Part shown: piece after piece, positions 40,954-48,159 of the stretch
Layout: each line of letters opens with the position of its first letter
Numbering within the stretch: the first letter of the stretch is position 1
Assembly: GCA_963722665.1 (NCBI GenBank)
Contig: CAVRNW010000024.1
Coordinates: 1-64,000, forward strand
Direction of reading: 5' to 3'
Source of the DNA: Site-B1 sp963722665
Lineage (GTDB): Bacteria > Bacteroidota > Bacteroidia > Flavobacteriales > Flavobacteriaceae
Length of the DNA stretch: 64,000 nucleotides
Notes under the pieces: generated by a model
The model's input: only the letters and a program-made list of their open reading frames with translations
Told to the model about the DNA's origin: nothing
The model's database searches: none
Translations under genes and position numbers: made by a program

Positions 40954-41585
40954 ATTAAAAATGCTTTTAATTTATCTCGTTTACGTTGAGGAAGAGCTTC
41001 ATTTATAACAGCCAATTCCACCAATTTCTGATCTTTAGATTTCGCATATAATAAGTTAAAGAACTGATAAGTACTCAAACTGTTTTTAGCTTTTTGCTCC
41101 AAAAAGAATTTATCGCCTTTACTAACATAACCTTCTTTAATAACACGAACATAAGTTCCAGGATAACCATGTTCAATAAATTGGTTCAGAACTTCCTGAG
41201 TGCCAAATTTAATTCCGAATTTAAAACATGGTTCTCTTGGTTGTGTGATTTGCACTATAGCTTCTCCAACTTTATAAATATCGCCAATGTGTATTTGGGT
41301 TTCATCTAAACCTGAAACAGTTAAGTTTTCACCTAACATACCATAGTCCCAATCAAGTTTTGGATACAACTTTTTCCAGAAATTATATTGGTCTGCCGAA
41401 AACAAATAACAGGCCTTAAATTCACCACCATGAACTTTTCTGTCGGAGACTGTATCACCATTAACATCTTGTTTGCCTAAAAAGATAGGCTGGTGAACAG
41501 GTGTTTTATAAATACCTGTTTGTACAGATTTGCCTCTCCAAATAATAGTGGTTGGTTTGGCTATGTTTGTTGAAATAACTTGCAT
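40950..41585 (-). CDS. MOSC domain-containing protein (YiiM-like)
   Basis: Protein of 211 aa. The MOSC beta-barrel (about 20-160) carries DRKVHGGEFKACYLF and the conserved cysteine segment QPREPCFKFG. A C-terminal three-helix (3-alpha) region follows (about 165-211), the YiiM layout. YiiM in E. coli helps detoxify N-hydroxylated base analogues as a molybdenum cofactor protein; the same activity here is plausible. It is first in the MOSC-DoxX-alkB operon, fitting a nucleobase-damage theme. Its promoter region is shared with the divergent EamA gene. Confidence 0.9.
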   Translation of the reverse strand: MQVISTNIAKPTTIIWRGKSVQTGIYKTPVHQPIFLGKQDVNGDTVSDRKVHGGEFKACYLFSADQYNFWKKLYPKLDWDYGMLGENLTVSGLDETQIHIGDIYKVGEAIVQITQPREPCFKFGIKFGTQEVLNQFIEHGYPGTYVRVIKEGYVSKGDKFFLEQKAKNSLSTYQFFNLLYAKSKDQKLVELAVINEALPQRKRDKLKAFLI

Positions 41586-41694
41586 GATTTAAAATTACGA
41601 AATAAAAGATATTATATTCATTCTAATATCCCAATCTGATCCTAAAGCAAGAAAAGTTACATATATAGGAGATTGAATAGGCTATCTTTATAGT

Positions 41695-42603
41695 ATGAAA
41701 AATCAAGAGGTAAAAGGCTATTTGTTAGCTTTAGTTTCAGTAATAGCTTTATCCAATGTTTACATCTTTAGTAAAATAGCATTGAAGGAAGTTAGCTTGC
41801 CGCAGTTTGGCGTCTATTGGTTTGGATTTGGCCTTATATGGATTATGATTTACTCCTGGCATCAAAAATCATTTTATAAATTTAAAGAATTATCAGTTCG
41901 ATGTTATTTGGTATTATTATTTTTAGGTTTGATAGAAGTTGTAGGCACCTACTTTTTCTTTAAAGCAATACATACCATTACTAATCCTGCTATTGTATCA
42001 TTTATCGGAAATATTGCACCTGCTTTTATTATTATTCTAAGTTTTGTAATTCTTAAAGAACGATTTAATAAATTGGAATTTTGGGGAATACTTTTAGCAT
42101 TATCTGGTGCTTTTGTTATAAGTTTCAAGGGCAATAGTAATATTCAAGATATGTTTATTGATGGTGCACAATATGTGTTATATTCAAGTATTTTAGGTGC
42201 CATAAATGCTGTGATAATAAAAATGAAAATAAAAAAGATTCATCCCAATATTTTAACTATTAACAGGAGTTTATTTTTACTTGTATTTTCAATTATTGCA
42301 TTGTATGTCATGCGTCAAGATTTAATAATAACATTTGGAGCCCTTAAAAATATTTTTATTGGTTCCCTGTTAGGACCATTCCTTACTGTAATAACAGGTT
42401 ATTTAGCATTACAATTTATTCCACTATCACGTAAAGCTATTATTGCAAGTACCAGAGGCTTATTTGTTTTACTAGGTGCATATATTTATTTTGGAGAATT
42501 CCCGAAACCTATAGCTTTAATCGGAGGATTCATTACTATTTTTGGGGTGCTATTGATAGCTTTGGGGAAAATAAATAATCATAAAAAAGAGCCGGTCATT
42601 TAA
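41695..42603 (+). CDS. EamA/DMT superfamily transporter
   Basis: Protein of 302 aa with about ten transmembrane helices in two EamA repeats (about 8-138 and 155-292). Repeat ends show the typical acidic KERFNKLEFWGILLALSG and FGEFPKPIALIGGFITIFG segments. Members export amino acids, purines or other small metabolites; the substrate is not predictable. It is divergently transcribed from the MOSC operon. The 174 nt after its stop contain a GGTATTAATACC palindrome. Confidence 0.9.
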   Translation: MKNQEVKGYLLALVSVIALSNVYIFSKIALKEVSLPQFGVYWFGFGLIWIMIYSWHQKSFYKFKELSVRCYLVLLFLGLIEVVGTYFFFKAIHTITNPAIVSFIGNIAPAFIIILSFVILKERFNKLEFWGILLALSGAFVISFKGNSNIQDMFIDGAQYVLYSSILGAINAVIIKMKIKKIHPNILTINRSLFLLVFSIIALYVMRQDLIITFGALKNIFIGSLLGPFLTVITGYLALQFIPLSRKAIIASTRGLFVLLGAYIYFGEFPKPIALIGGFITIFGVLLIALGKINNHKKEPVI

Positions 42604-42718
42604 CTTATATCAATTTAATTTTACATCAATTGTATATGGAGTTAGTTGTTTTATCTAACTAAAAAAAATAATTGTCTTCTATTTTTCGTTTGATGACTAA
42701 TGTCACACACTAAAAAAC

Positions 42719-42759
42719 CACATCTCCCGAAGTTTCTGGATGGAGGTGGTATTAATACC
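42719..42759. other. Imperfect hairpin and 12-bp palindrome in intergenic space
   Basis: CCACATCTCC and GGAGGTGG can pair with a 2-nt bulge over a 14-nt loop, directly followed by the perfect palindrome GGTATTAATACC (42748-42759). No T run follows, so a terminator is doubtful. It could be a protein-binding site or an RNA structure in the tail of the EamA transcript. Confidence 0.4.
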
Positions 42760-42776
42760 TAGTTTAAGTTTTTCTC

Positions 42777-42953
42777 TTATTTAGTGCTTTTATATTTATA
42801 ATAAAAAAAGGTTGGTAAAAACACAAAATTTAATATTACAAAACCTGCTAATAATATCATGCCTGAATAAGGCCAATGCATAATTTTAAAAATGGAGCCT
42901 GTACTCATTAAAAAAGAGGCAATAAATCCTGATAAATAAACTGTTTTTCTCAT
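42777..42953 (-). CDS. Small two-helix membrane protein, partial paralogue of the upstream gene
   Basis: A 58-aa frame starting MRKTVYLSGFIASFLMSTG, with FKIMHWPYSGMILLAGF and a closing FFYYKYKSTK. It matches the C-terminal half of the preceding gene almost residue for residue (there ALYISGFIVSFLMSTG and FKVMHWPYAGMILLTAF), so a partial tandem duplication is likely. The MHWP motif is also found in GldL and other Bacteroidota membrane proteins. It starts 13 nt after its neighbour's stop, in the same PadR-led operon. Function unknown. Confidence 0.75.
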   Translation of the reverse strand: MRKTVYLSGFIASFLMSTGSIFKIMHWPYSGMILLAGFVILNFVFLPTFFYYKYKSTK

Positions 42954-42966
42954 TTTTTGATTGAAA

Positions 42967-43410
42967 TTAAATTATTAAATATGATGAATGTTGTTGATTG
43001 GATGTGGTATATCGGTCGTAAAAGAAAATTGGTAAAAGCACAAAATTAAGTAGGACAAAAGCTGTTAACAATATCATACCCGCATAAGGCCAATGCATCA
43101 CTTTAAACATAATGCCTGTGCTCATTAAAAACGAAACAATAAATCCTGAAATATATAAAGCTCGCTTTAAGCTTAGACTGCGTTTGTAATCCAATAAAAA
43201 ATCGGTGTCCTTTTGAATTTTCTCAATTGCTTTTTCGCCACCAAACTTTTTAATGGTGCTTTGGTAAGCCTCTTCAAAGTTATTGCCTTCTCTAGATTCA
43301 ATATCTGAACAGATATGATCTAAAATATCGTCTTTAAGCTCGTTAGATTTAATTCCTAAACCATCTAAATCGCAAGAAATAATGTCTATTTGAGTGTCTG
43401 TTAAAATCAT
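42967..43410 (-). CDS. PadR-associated membrane protein (DUF1700-like layout)
   Basis: Protein of 147 aa. The N-terminal about 75 residues are soluble and helical (LKDDILDHICSDIESREG, then EEAYQSTIKKFGGEKAIEKIQ), similar to proteins encoded next to PadR regulators. Two transmembrane helices follow (ALYISGFIVSFLMSTG and YAGMILLTAFVLLNFVLLP), with the FKVMHWPYAG motif between them. Its ATG overlaps the PadR stop by 4 nt, and the two are clearly co-translated. By analogy with other PadR-DUF1700 pairs it may be a target or modulator of the regulator; this is inference. Confidence 0.82.
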   Translation of the reverse strand: MILTDTQIDIISCDLDGLGIKSNELKDDILDHICSDIESREGNNFEEAYQSTIKKFGGEKAIEKIQKDTDFLLDYKRSLSLKRALYISGFIVSFLMSTGIMFKVMHWPYAGMILLTAFVLLNFVLLPIFFYDRYTTSNQQHSSYLII

Positions 43411-43745
43411 TTCGCTAATTTTTTAGGATTGAATATTAACGACAAGGTTTCAATAAAATCGTAGACTTCATTGGTTTTGTCTGCTACAACCTTTTTACCT
43501 GGAGAGGTTACTTTGTAGTATTTCCTGACTCGCTTGCCAATAAAAACTTTTTCGGTTTCCAAAACACCTTCCTTTTCCAATTTATGCAGGATTGGGTAGA
43601 GTGCGCCTTCAGAAATATCGATCTTATCTTTTGTTATGTCCTTTACCTTTTGGGTAATTTCATAACCATACATGCTATCATGCTCCGACAGGAGTTTTAA
43701 AATGATAGGTTGTAAGGTGCCTTTGGTTAATTCTTTACTATACAT
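43407..43745 (-). CDS. PadR family transcriptional regulator
   Basis: Protein of 112 aa from the ATG at 43745 (MYSKELTKGTLQ); five extra codons upstream are less likely because they enter the operator. The winged-helix PadR fold is clear: KGTLQPIILKLLSEHDSMYGYEI recognition region (helices 1-3), SEGALYPILHKLEKEG (helix and wing) and YYKVTSPGKKVV. No ligand-binding domain beyond the C-terminal dimerisation helix. A strong inverted repeat lies 24 nt upstream and probably binds the protein, giving autoregulation of this three-gene operon. Confidence 0.92.
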   Translation of the reverse strand: MYSKELTKGTLQPIILKLLSEHDSMYGYEITQKVKDITKDKIDISEGALYPILHKLEKEGVLETEKVFIGKRVRKYYKVTSPGKKVVADKTNEVYDFIETLSLIFNPKKLAK

Positions 43746-43768
43746 AGGGTAAATATACATTTTATTTT

Positions 43769-43791
43769 AATACATTTTAATAAAATGTATT
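43769..43791. promoter_or_regulatory. Probable PadR operator
   Basis: AATACATTTTA, one central base, then TAAAATGTATT is a perfect 11-bp inverted repeat. A further ATACATTTTA half lies at 43754. PadR proteins typically bind ATAC/TACAT...ATGTA palindromes in front of their own genes, and this lies just upstream of the PadR start. It also lies 77 nt before the divergent VanX-like gene, which may therefore be controlled too. Confidence 0.65.
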
Positions 43792-43867
43792 ATTTTTTGA
43801 GATAAAGTAAATATGGATTATAATGAATAAACGAATATTTTATTACATTAGTACCATTAGATCGCAC

Positions 43868-44533
43868 ATGAAATTAAAGCTAAACATCTTATTTGTTCTT
43901 ATCACAAACCTATTATTCGCTCAATTACCAAAGGGTTTTGTATATGTAGAAAAGAAGATTCCGGATATTAAAACGGAGTTACGCTATTTTACCAATAATA
44001 ATTTTATTGGTCAAAAGATCACAGGTTACAATAAAGATGTCTGTATTTTAAGTTCTCAGGCAACTAATGCCTTAAAAAAAGTACAGGATGAACTTAAATC
44101 ATTTAATTTATCCATAAAGATTTTTGATGCTTACAGACCACAACGTGCAGTTAACCATTTTATAAAATGGGCCAGAGCCCTTAATGACACTGTGAAAAAG
44201 CACGAGTATTATCCTGATGTTGATAAAAAAGATCTTTTTAAGGACCAGTATATCGCAACCCGTTCCAGACATAGTAGTGGCAGTACATTGGATGTGACTT
44301 TAGTAGATCTTGATACAGGTGAGGAATTGGATATGGGAACACCTTACGATTACTTCGGTCCTCAATCCTGGATTCATTTTATAAGGTTGACTACCCAACA
44401 AAAAGCCAATAGATTGTTGTTGCAAACCGTTATGACAAAACATGGCTTTAGGCCGTACCCCTGGGAATGGTGGCACTTTACATTAAGAGGTGAGCCATTC
44501 AAAGATCAACATTTTGATTTTCCGGTGGAGTGA
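43868..44533 (+). CDS. D-alanyl-D-alanine dipeptidase, VanX family
   Basis: Protein of 221 aa starting at 43868, which directly gives a signal peptide (LNILFVLITNLLFAQ); the ATG at 43823 adds fifteen residues. Peptidase M15D features are complete: the DAYRPQRAV motif with the stabilising arginine, the S-x-H-x-x-G-x-x-x-D zinc motif (SRHSSGSTLDVTL) and the terminal EWWHF with catalytic Glu and zinc His. Such enzymes cleave D-Ala-D-Ala. In organisms without vancomycin clusters they serve in cell-wall recycling, and no vanH/vanA-type gene is present here. Resistance is therefore not implied. Confidence 0.92.
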   Translation: MKLKLNILFVLITNLLFAQLPKGFVYVEKKIPDIKTELRYFTNNNFIGQKITGYNKDVCILSSQATNALKKVQDELKSFNLSIKIFDAYRPQRAVNHFIKWARALNDTVKKHEYYPDVDKKDLFKDQYIATRSRHSSGSTLDVTLVDLDTGEELDMGTPYDYFGPQSWIHFIRLTTQQKANRLLLQTVMTKHGFRPYPWEWWHFTLRGEPFKDQHFDFPVE

Positions 44534-44612
44534 TTAGGGCTTAAAATAATAAATTATTAATTTTTTTTTATTTTAGTTAATAAGTTGAATCCTAATCAAA
44601 ACAAATTTAATT

Positions 44613-45149
44613 ATGAAACGAAAAGAATTTTTAAGTAAGTCGTCGGCTTTAGGAGCGGCGCTTTTGGTAGTTCCCAATCTTCTTTCTGCCAAAATGAGGA
44701 ACTTAGCTAATAAACTAAGCCCTAAGGTTGTACGGGCGGATGAAGGACAAACGATTAACGTAATTGGAGATTTACAGACAGTCAAGCTAACAGGCAAGGA
44801 TACCAATGGATTATTTACTCTTATTGAAGAACAAAATGATCCCGGAACAGGTATTCCAGCTCATGTACATGAAAATGAAGATGAAGTATTCAAGGTTATT
44901 GAGGGTGAAATGGAGATAACAGTTGGAGGTAAAACTACTATTTTAAAAGCTGGTGATCTGGCTTTTGGTCCACGAGGCGTTCCTCATAGTTGGAGAATTG
45001 TTGGTGATCAAAAAGCAAAGGTTATATTAAGCGTTTTCCCTTCAGGAATAGAAGATATGTTCATGGAATTATCTCAGTTGCCTCCAGGACCACCAGATTT
45101 TCCCAAAGTAGCTGAAATATGTGGGAGATATGGAGTAAATTTCGTTTAA
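44613..45149 (+). CDS. Cupin domain protein with Tat-like N-terminus
   Basis: Protein of 178 aa. The N-terminus MKRKEFLSKSSALGAALLVV resembles the short Tat signals of Bacteroidota, but has KRK rather than a twin arginine. One cupin_2 barrel follows (about 60-150): HVHENEDEVFKVIEGE supplies the two His and the Glu, and GPRGVPHSWR the third His, so a metal site is intact. Single-domain exported cupins of this kind are of varied or unknown function (dioxygenase-like or binding). It is monocistronic, with its own terminator 14 nt after the stop. Confidence 0.88.
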   Translation: MKRKEFLSKSSALGAALLVVPNLLSAKMRNLANKLSPKVVRADEGQTINVIGDLQTVKLTGKDTNGLFTLIEEQNDPGTGIPAHVHENEDEVFKVIEGEMEITVGGKTTILKAGDLAFGPRGVPHSWRIVGDQKAKVILSVFPSGIEDMFMELSQLPPGPPDFPKVAEICGRYGVNFV

Positions 45150-45162
45150 AATCAACAAAAAG

Positions 45163-45190
45163 AACCACCTTAAGTTTAAGGTGGTTTAAT
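45163..45190. terminator. Terminator after the cupin gene
   Basis: AACCACCTTAA (45163-45173) pairs perfectly with TTAAGGTGGTT (45176-45186). The T tail on the plus strand is short; the A-rich left flank lets it act for the minus strand as well (NYN gene ends at 45215). Confidence 0.75.
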
Positions 45191-45214
45191 TATAAATAGT
45201 GTAGCGGTGAGTCG

Positions 45215-45979
45215 CTATTTTTTATATCTGGATCTTTGTTTTTCCTTATTTTTTACATAGATCAATTTATGCTTGCTTTTTGGATTTTCACGTTGCTCAA
45301 TTTCAAATTCTCCTATGGATTTTATAAGTGGTGTCAATTTTAAAAAACCATAATTCCTGGAATCAAAATTAGGTCGTTTTTTTTGCAATAAACTTCCAAC
45401 ATCACCCAGGAATGCCCAACCATCATCTTCCGATATATCAGAAATTGTAGTTGCAATTAACTTAATGTCTTCTTTAGTTATTTTATCGACAGAGCTTTTA
45501 GCCTTTTCTTTTTCGGTTTCTGTTTCCGGTTTTTCACTTTGTGATTTTAAGATCTCTATATAGATAAATCGATCGCAAGCGACAATAAACGGGTTTGGGG
45601 TTTTCTTCTCACCAATACCAATTACCAGCATACCTGCTTCCCTTAATCGAGTAGCCAGCTTTGTAAAATCGCTATCACTCGATACCAGACAAAATCCGCT
45701 AACCTTTTCTGAATACAGTATATCCATAGCATCAATTATCATGGCTGAATCTGTTGCATTTTTTCCTGTAGTGTAACCATATTGTTGAATAGGAGTAATG
45801 GCATTTTCAAGAAGCAAGGTTTTCCATTTGGATAAGTGAGGTTTAGTCCAGTCACCATATATTCGCTTTATGGTTGGATTTCCGTACTTGGTAATTTCTT
45901 CCATCATCTCCTTTATATAAGCAGATGGTATATTGTCGCCGTCGATTAATACAGCTAAGTTTATATTTGTTTGGTCCAT
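45215..45979 (-). CDS. NYN domain RNase-like protein with C-terminal LOTUS (OST-HTH) domain
   Basis: Protein of 254 aa. The N-terminal NYN/PIN-like domain (about 5-150) keeps the acidic catalytic residues: LIDGDNIP, KNATDSAMIIDAMD and SSDSDFTKLA. A Lys/Glu-rich linker (about 155-175) leads to an OST-HTH/LOTUS domain (about 177-245, LIATTISDISEDDGWAFL and RNYGFLKLTPLI). NYN domains cut RNA and LOTUS domains bind RNA (G-rich or G4 in studied cases), so an RNA-processing or decay enzyme is likely; its target is unknown. It is monocistronic between two terminators. Confidence 0.9.
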   Translation of the reverse strand: MDQTNINLAVLIDGDNIPSAYIKEMMEEITKYGNPTIKRIYGDWTKPHLSKWKTLLLENAITPIQQYGYTTGKNATDSAMIIDAMDILYSEKVSGFCLVSSDSDFTKLATRLREAGMLVIGIGEKKTPNPFIVACDRFIYIEILKSQSEKPETETEKEKAKSSVDKITKEDIKLIATTISDISEDDGWAFLGDVGSLLQKKRPNFDSRNYGFLKLTPLIKSIGEFEIEQRENPKSKHKLIYVKNKEKQRSRYKK

Positions 45980-46048
45980 TTTTTCATGTTAAATTCTTAT
46001 TTAGATCACTCTAAATTTGATGCTGACCAAGATACGGATTAATAACAA

Positions 46049-46076
46049 AAAACCACTTCAATTACGAAGTGGTTTT
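46049..46076 (-). terminator. Terminator after htpG
   Basis: AAAACCACTTC and GAAGTGGTTTT form an 11-bp stem with a 6-nt loop; on the minus strand a T6 run follows. It lies 58 nt after the htpG stop. Confidence 0.85.
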
Positions 46077-46133
46077 CATATAAAGATTCTTGTCTTAATG
46101 AAACAAGTTCAGCACAAGTTGCAGAAATGACAT

Positions 46134-48047
46134 CTATTTGATCATCTCGTAACTTCTTTTAATAAAATTGGTCAATTCCTCACCTTTCAATAACCCTTGT
46201 GATAAACGAGCTAAATCCAGACTCTGATTGATCAATCGTTCCTGTTTCTTTTTGGTCTTGGTATTTAAGATCTCACTAACCAATTCTGAATTAGTATTCA
46301 CTACAAAATTATACATCTCAGGCATATTACCCATGCCAAACATACCGCCGCCACCACCGGTTTGCTGCATTTCTTTCATACGACGCATAAATTCCGGTTG
46401 TGTGATCATAAACGGAGCGGCATTGCTATCCATTGCTTCCAATTGAACCATAAACTTTTCAGAAGAAATAACTTCTTTTAGTAACGTATCTAGTTTGGTC
46501 TTTTCTTCATCAGTTAACTTAGAAATTATTGTATCCTCCTTTTTGATGAGGTTATCAATATGATCTGCATCTACTCTTGAAAAAGTTATATTTTCCTTAG
46601 TAGATTCCAACTTCTGAATAAGATGGCTAACAATAGGAGAGTCTAGTAACAAGACTTCATATCCTTTTGCTTTGGCAGCATCGATATAACTGTGTTGCTC
46701 ATCCTTATCGGAGGCATAAAGGATCACTAATTTATCATCCTTGTCCGTCTGATTAGCTTTTATCTTGTTATATAATTCATCATATGTAAAATATTTACCG
46801 TCAACCGTTGGATACAAGGCAAAAGCATCAGCTTTTTCAAAGAATTTTTCTTCTGAAAGCATGCCGTATTCAATGACGAGTTTAATGTCGTTCCATTTTT
46901 TCTCAAAATCCTCACGATTATTATTGAACAGCGTTTTTAACTTATCAGCAACTTTTCTGGTTATGTAGGATGATATTTTTTTAACTGCACCATCGGCTTG
47001 TAAATATGAACGGGAGACATTCAAAGGAATATCCGGAGAATCAATCACACCACGTAACATAGTCAGAAATTCAGGGACAATGCCTTCCACATTATCTGTA
47101 ACATATACCTGATTTTGGAATAACTGAATTTTGTCCTTTTGTATATTAAGATCGTTTGTCAATTTAGGGAAATAAAGGATTCCTGTTAAGTTAAACGGAT
47201 AGTCAACGTTTAAATGGATATGGAATAAAGGCTCCTCGAATTGCATTGGATACAATTCTCTGTAGAATGATTTGTAATCCTCGTCTTTAAGATCTGCAGG
47301 CTGTTTTGTCCAGGCAGGGTTAGGATTGTTGATGATATCATCAACAGTAATTTTTTTATGAGGTTCCGTAGTTTCCTTACCGTCTTTGTCCTTGATGGTC
47401 TTTGGTTTGAAGTTTGGATCGTCAATCTCTTTTGTGCCAAATTTAATAGGAATAGGCATGAATTTGTTATACTTCAATAACAATTCACGGATTTTGGATT
47501 CCTCTAAAAAAGAAACTTCATCTTTAGAAATATGCAGGATGATCTCGGTTCCCCTGTCTTTTTTCTTGCCTGGTTTTAATGTAAATTCAGGACTACCATC
47601 GCAAGTCCAGTGAGCTGCTGGTTCGTCTTTATAAGACTTGGTGAGTATCTCTACTTTACCTGCCACCATAAATGATGAATAGAAACCTAATCCAAAATGT
47701 CCAATAATTCCAGAATCTTTATCCGAATCTTTATATTTTTCCAAAAACTCTTCAGCACCAGAAAAAGCAATCTCATTGATGTATTTTTCAACTTCTTCAG
47801 CTGTCATACCAATTCCCTGATCAATAATATGAAGTTTTTTACCTTTTTTATCTACTTTAACTTCAATGATAGGATTCCCATAATCTACTTTTACTTCGCC
47901 AATGCTTGTTAAGTGTTTCAGCTTAAGCGTGGCATCCGTCGCATTACTGATAAGCTCACGTAAAAAGATCTCGTGGTCACTATACAGGAACTTTTTGATT
48001 AATGGAAAGATATTCTCTACTGATACATTAATATTACCCTTTGTCAT
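46134..48047 (-). CDS. htpG: Molecular chaperone HtpG (Hsp90)
   Basis: Protein of 637 aa, the usual bacterial Hsp90 length. The N-terminal GHKL ATPase shows ELISNATDATLKL (Asn for Mg-ATP), IIDQGIGMTAEEV and GHFGLGFYSSFMVA (lid and gamma-phosphate contacts). The middle domain holds the catalytic-loop arginine in LNVSRSYLQADGAVKKI. The C-terminal dimerisation domain ends without MEEVD, as expected for bacteria; a glycine-rich stretch (GGGGGMFGMGNMPEM) sits near residue 565. It is a cytosolic chaperone for late folding, monocistronic, with a near-consensus promoter and a terminator. Confidence 0.97.
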   Translation of the reverse strand: MTKGNINVSVENIFPLIKKFLYSDHEIFLRELISNATDATLKLKHLTSIGEVKVDYGNPIIEVKVDKKGKKLHIIDQGIGMTAEEVEKYINEIAFSGAEEFLEKYKDSDKDSGIIGHFGLGFYSSFMVAGKVEILTKSYKDEPAAHWTCDGSPEFTLKPGKKKDRGTEIILHISKDEVSFLEESKIRELLLKYNKFMPIPIKFGTKEIDDPNFKPKTIKDKDGKETTEPHKKITVDDIINNPNPAWTKQPADLKDEDYKSFYRELYPMQFEEPLFHIHLNVDYPFNLTGILYFPKLTNDLNIQKDKIQLFQNQVYVTDNVEGIVPEFLTMLRGVIDSPDIPLNVSRSYLQADGAVKKISSYITRKVADKLKTLFNNNREDFEKKWNDIKLVIEYGMLSEEKFFEKADAFALYPTVDGKYFTYDELYNKIKANQTDKDDKLVILYASDKDEQHSYIDAAKAKGYEVLLLDSPIVSHLIQKLESTKENITFSRVDADHIDNLIKKEDTIISKLTDEEKTKLDTLLKEVISSEKFMVQLEAMDSNAAPFMITQPEFMRRMKEMQQTGGGGGMFGMGNMPEMYNFVVNTNSELVSEILNTKTKKKQERLINQSLDLARLSQGLLKGEELTNFIKRSYEMIK

Positions 48048-48091
48048 GATTTGTAGTATTTAATTTTTAATAGTTTCCTAGGATAGGACAA

Positions 48092-48120
48092 CAAAAATGC
48101 CAATTCCTTAAAAGTGACAA
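48092..48120 (-). promoter_or_regulatory. Probable htpG promoter
   Basis: On the minus strand TTG (48120-48118) is followed after 18 nt by CATTTTTG (48099-48092), one mismatch from TAnnTTTG. The htpG ATG lies about 45 nt downstream. No heat-shock operator is recognised. Confidence 0.4.
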
Positions 48121-48130
48121 ACTGACATTA

Positions 48131-48154
48131 AAAAACCGCCTATTGGCGGTTTTT
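48131..48154 (-). terminator. Terminator after the S9 peptidase gene
   Basis: AAAAACCGCC (48131-48140), a TATT loop and GGCGGTTTTT (48145-48154) form a perfect 10-bp stem with T runs on both strands. It is 6 nt from the peptidase stop at 48160. Confidence 0.9.
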
Positions 48155-48159
48155 AATTC

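Noticed and set aside
42719..42759. Insertion-sequence end
   Set aside because: A palindrome is present but no transposase, target duplication or second inverted end was found nearby.
43868..44533. Vancomycin resistance locus
   Set aside because: Only a VanX-type dipeptidase is present; no ligase, dehydrogenase or two-component genes surround it.
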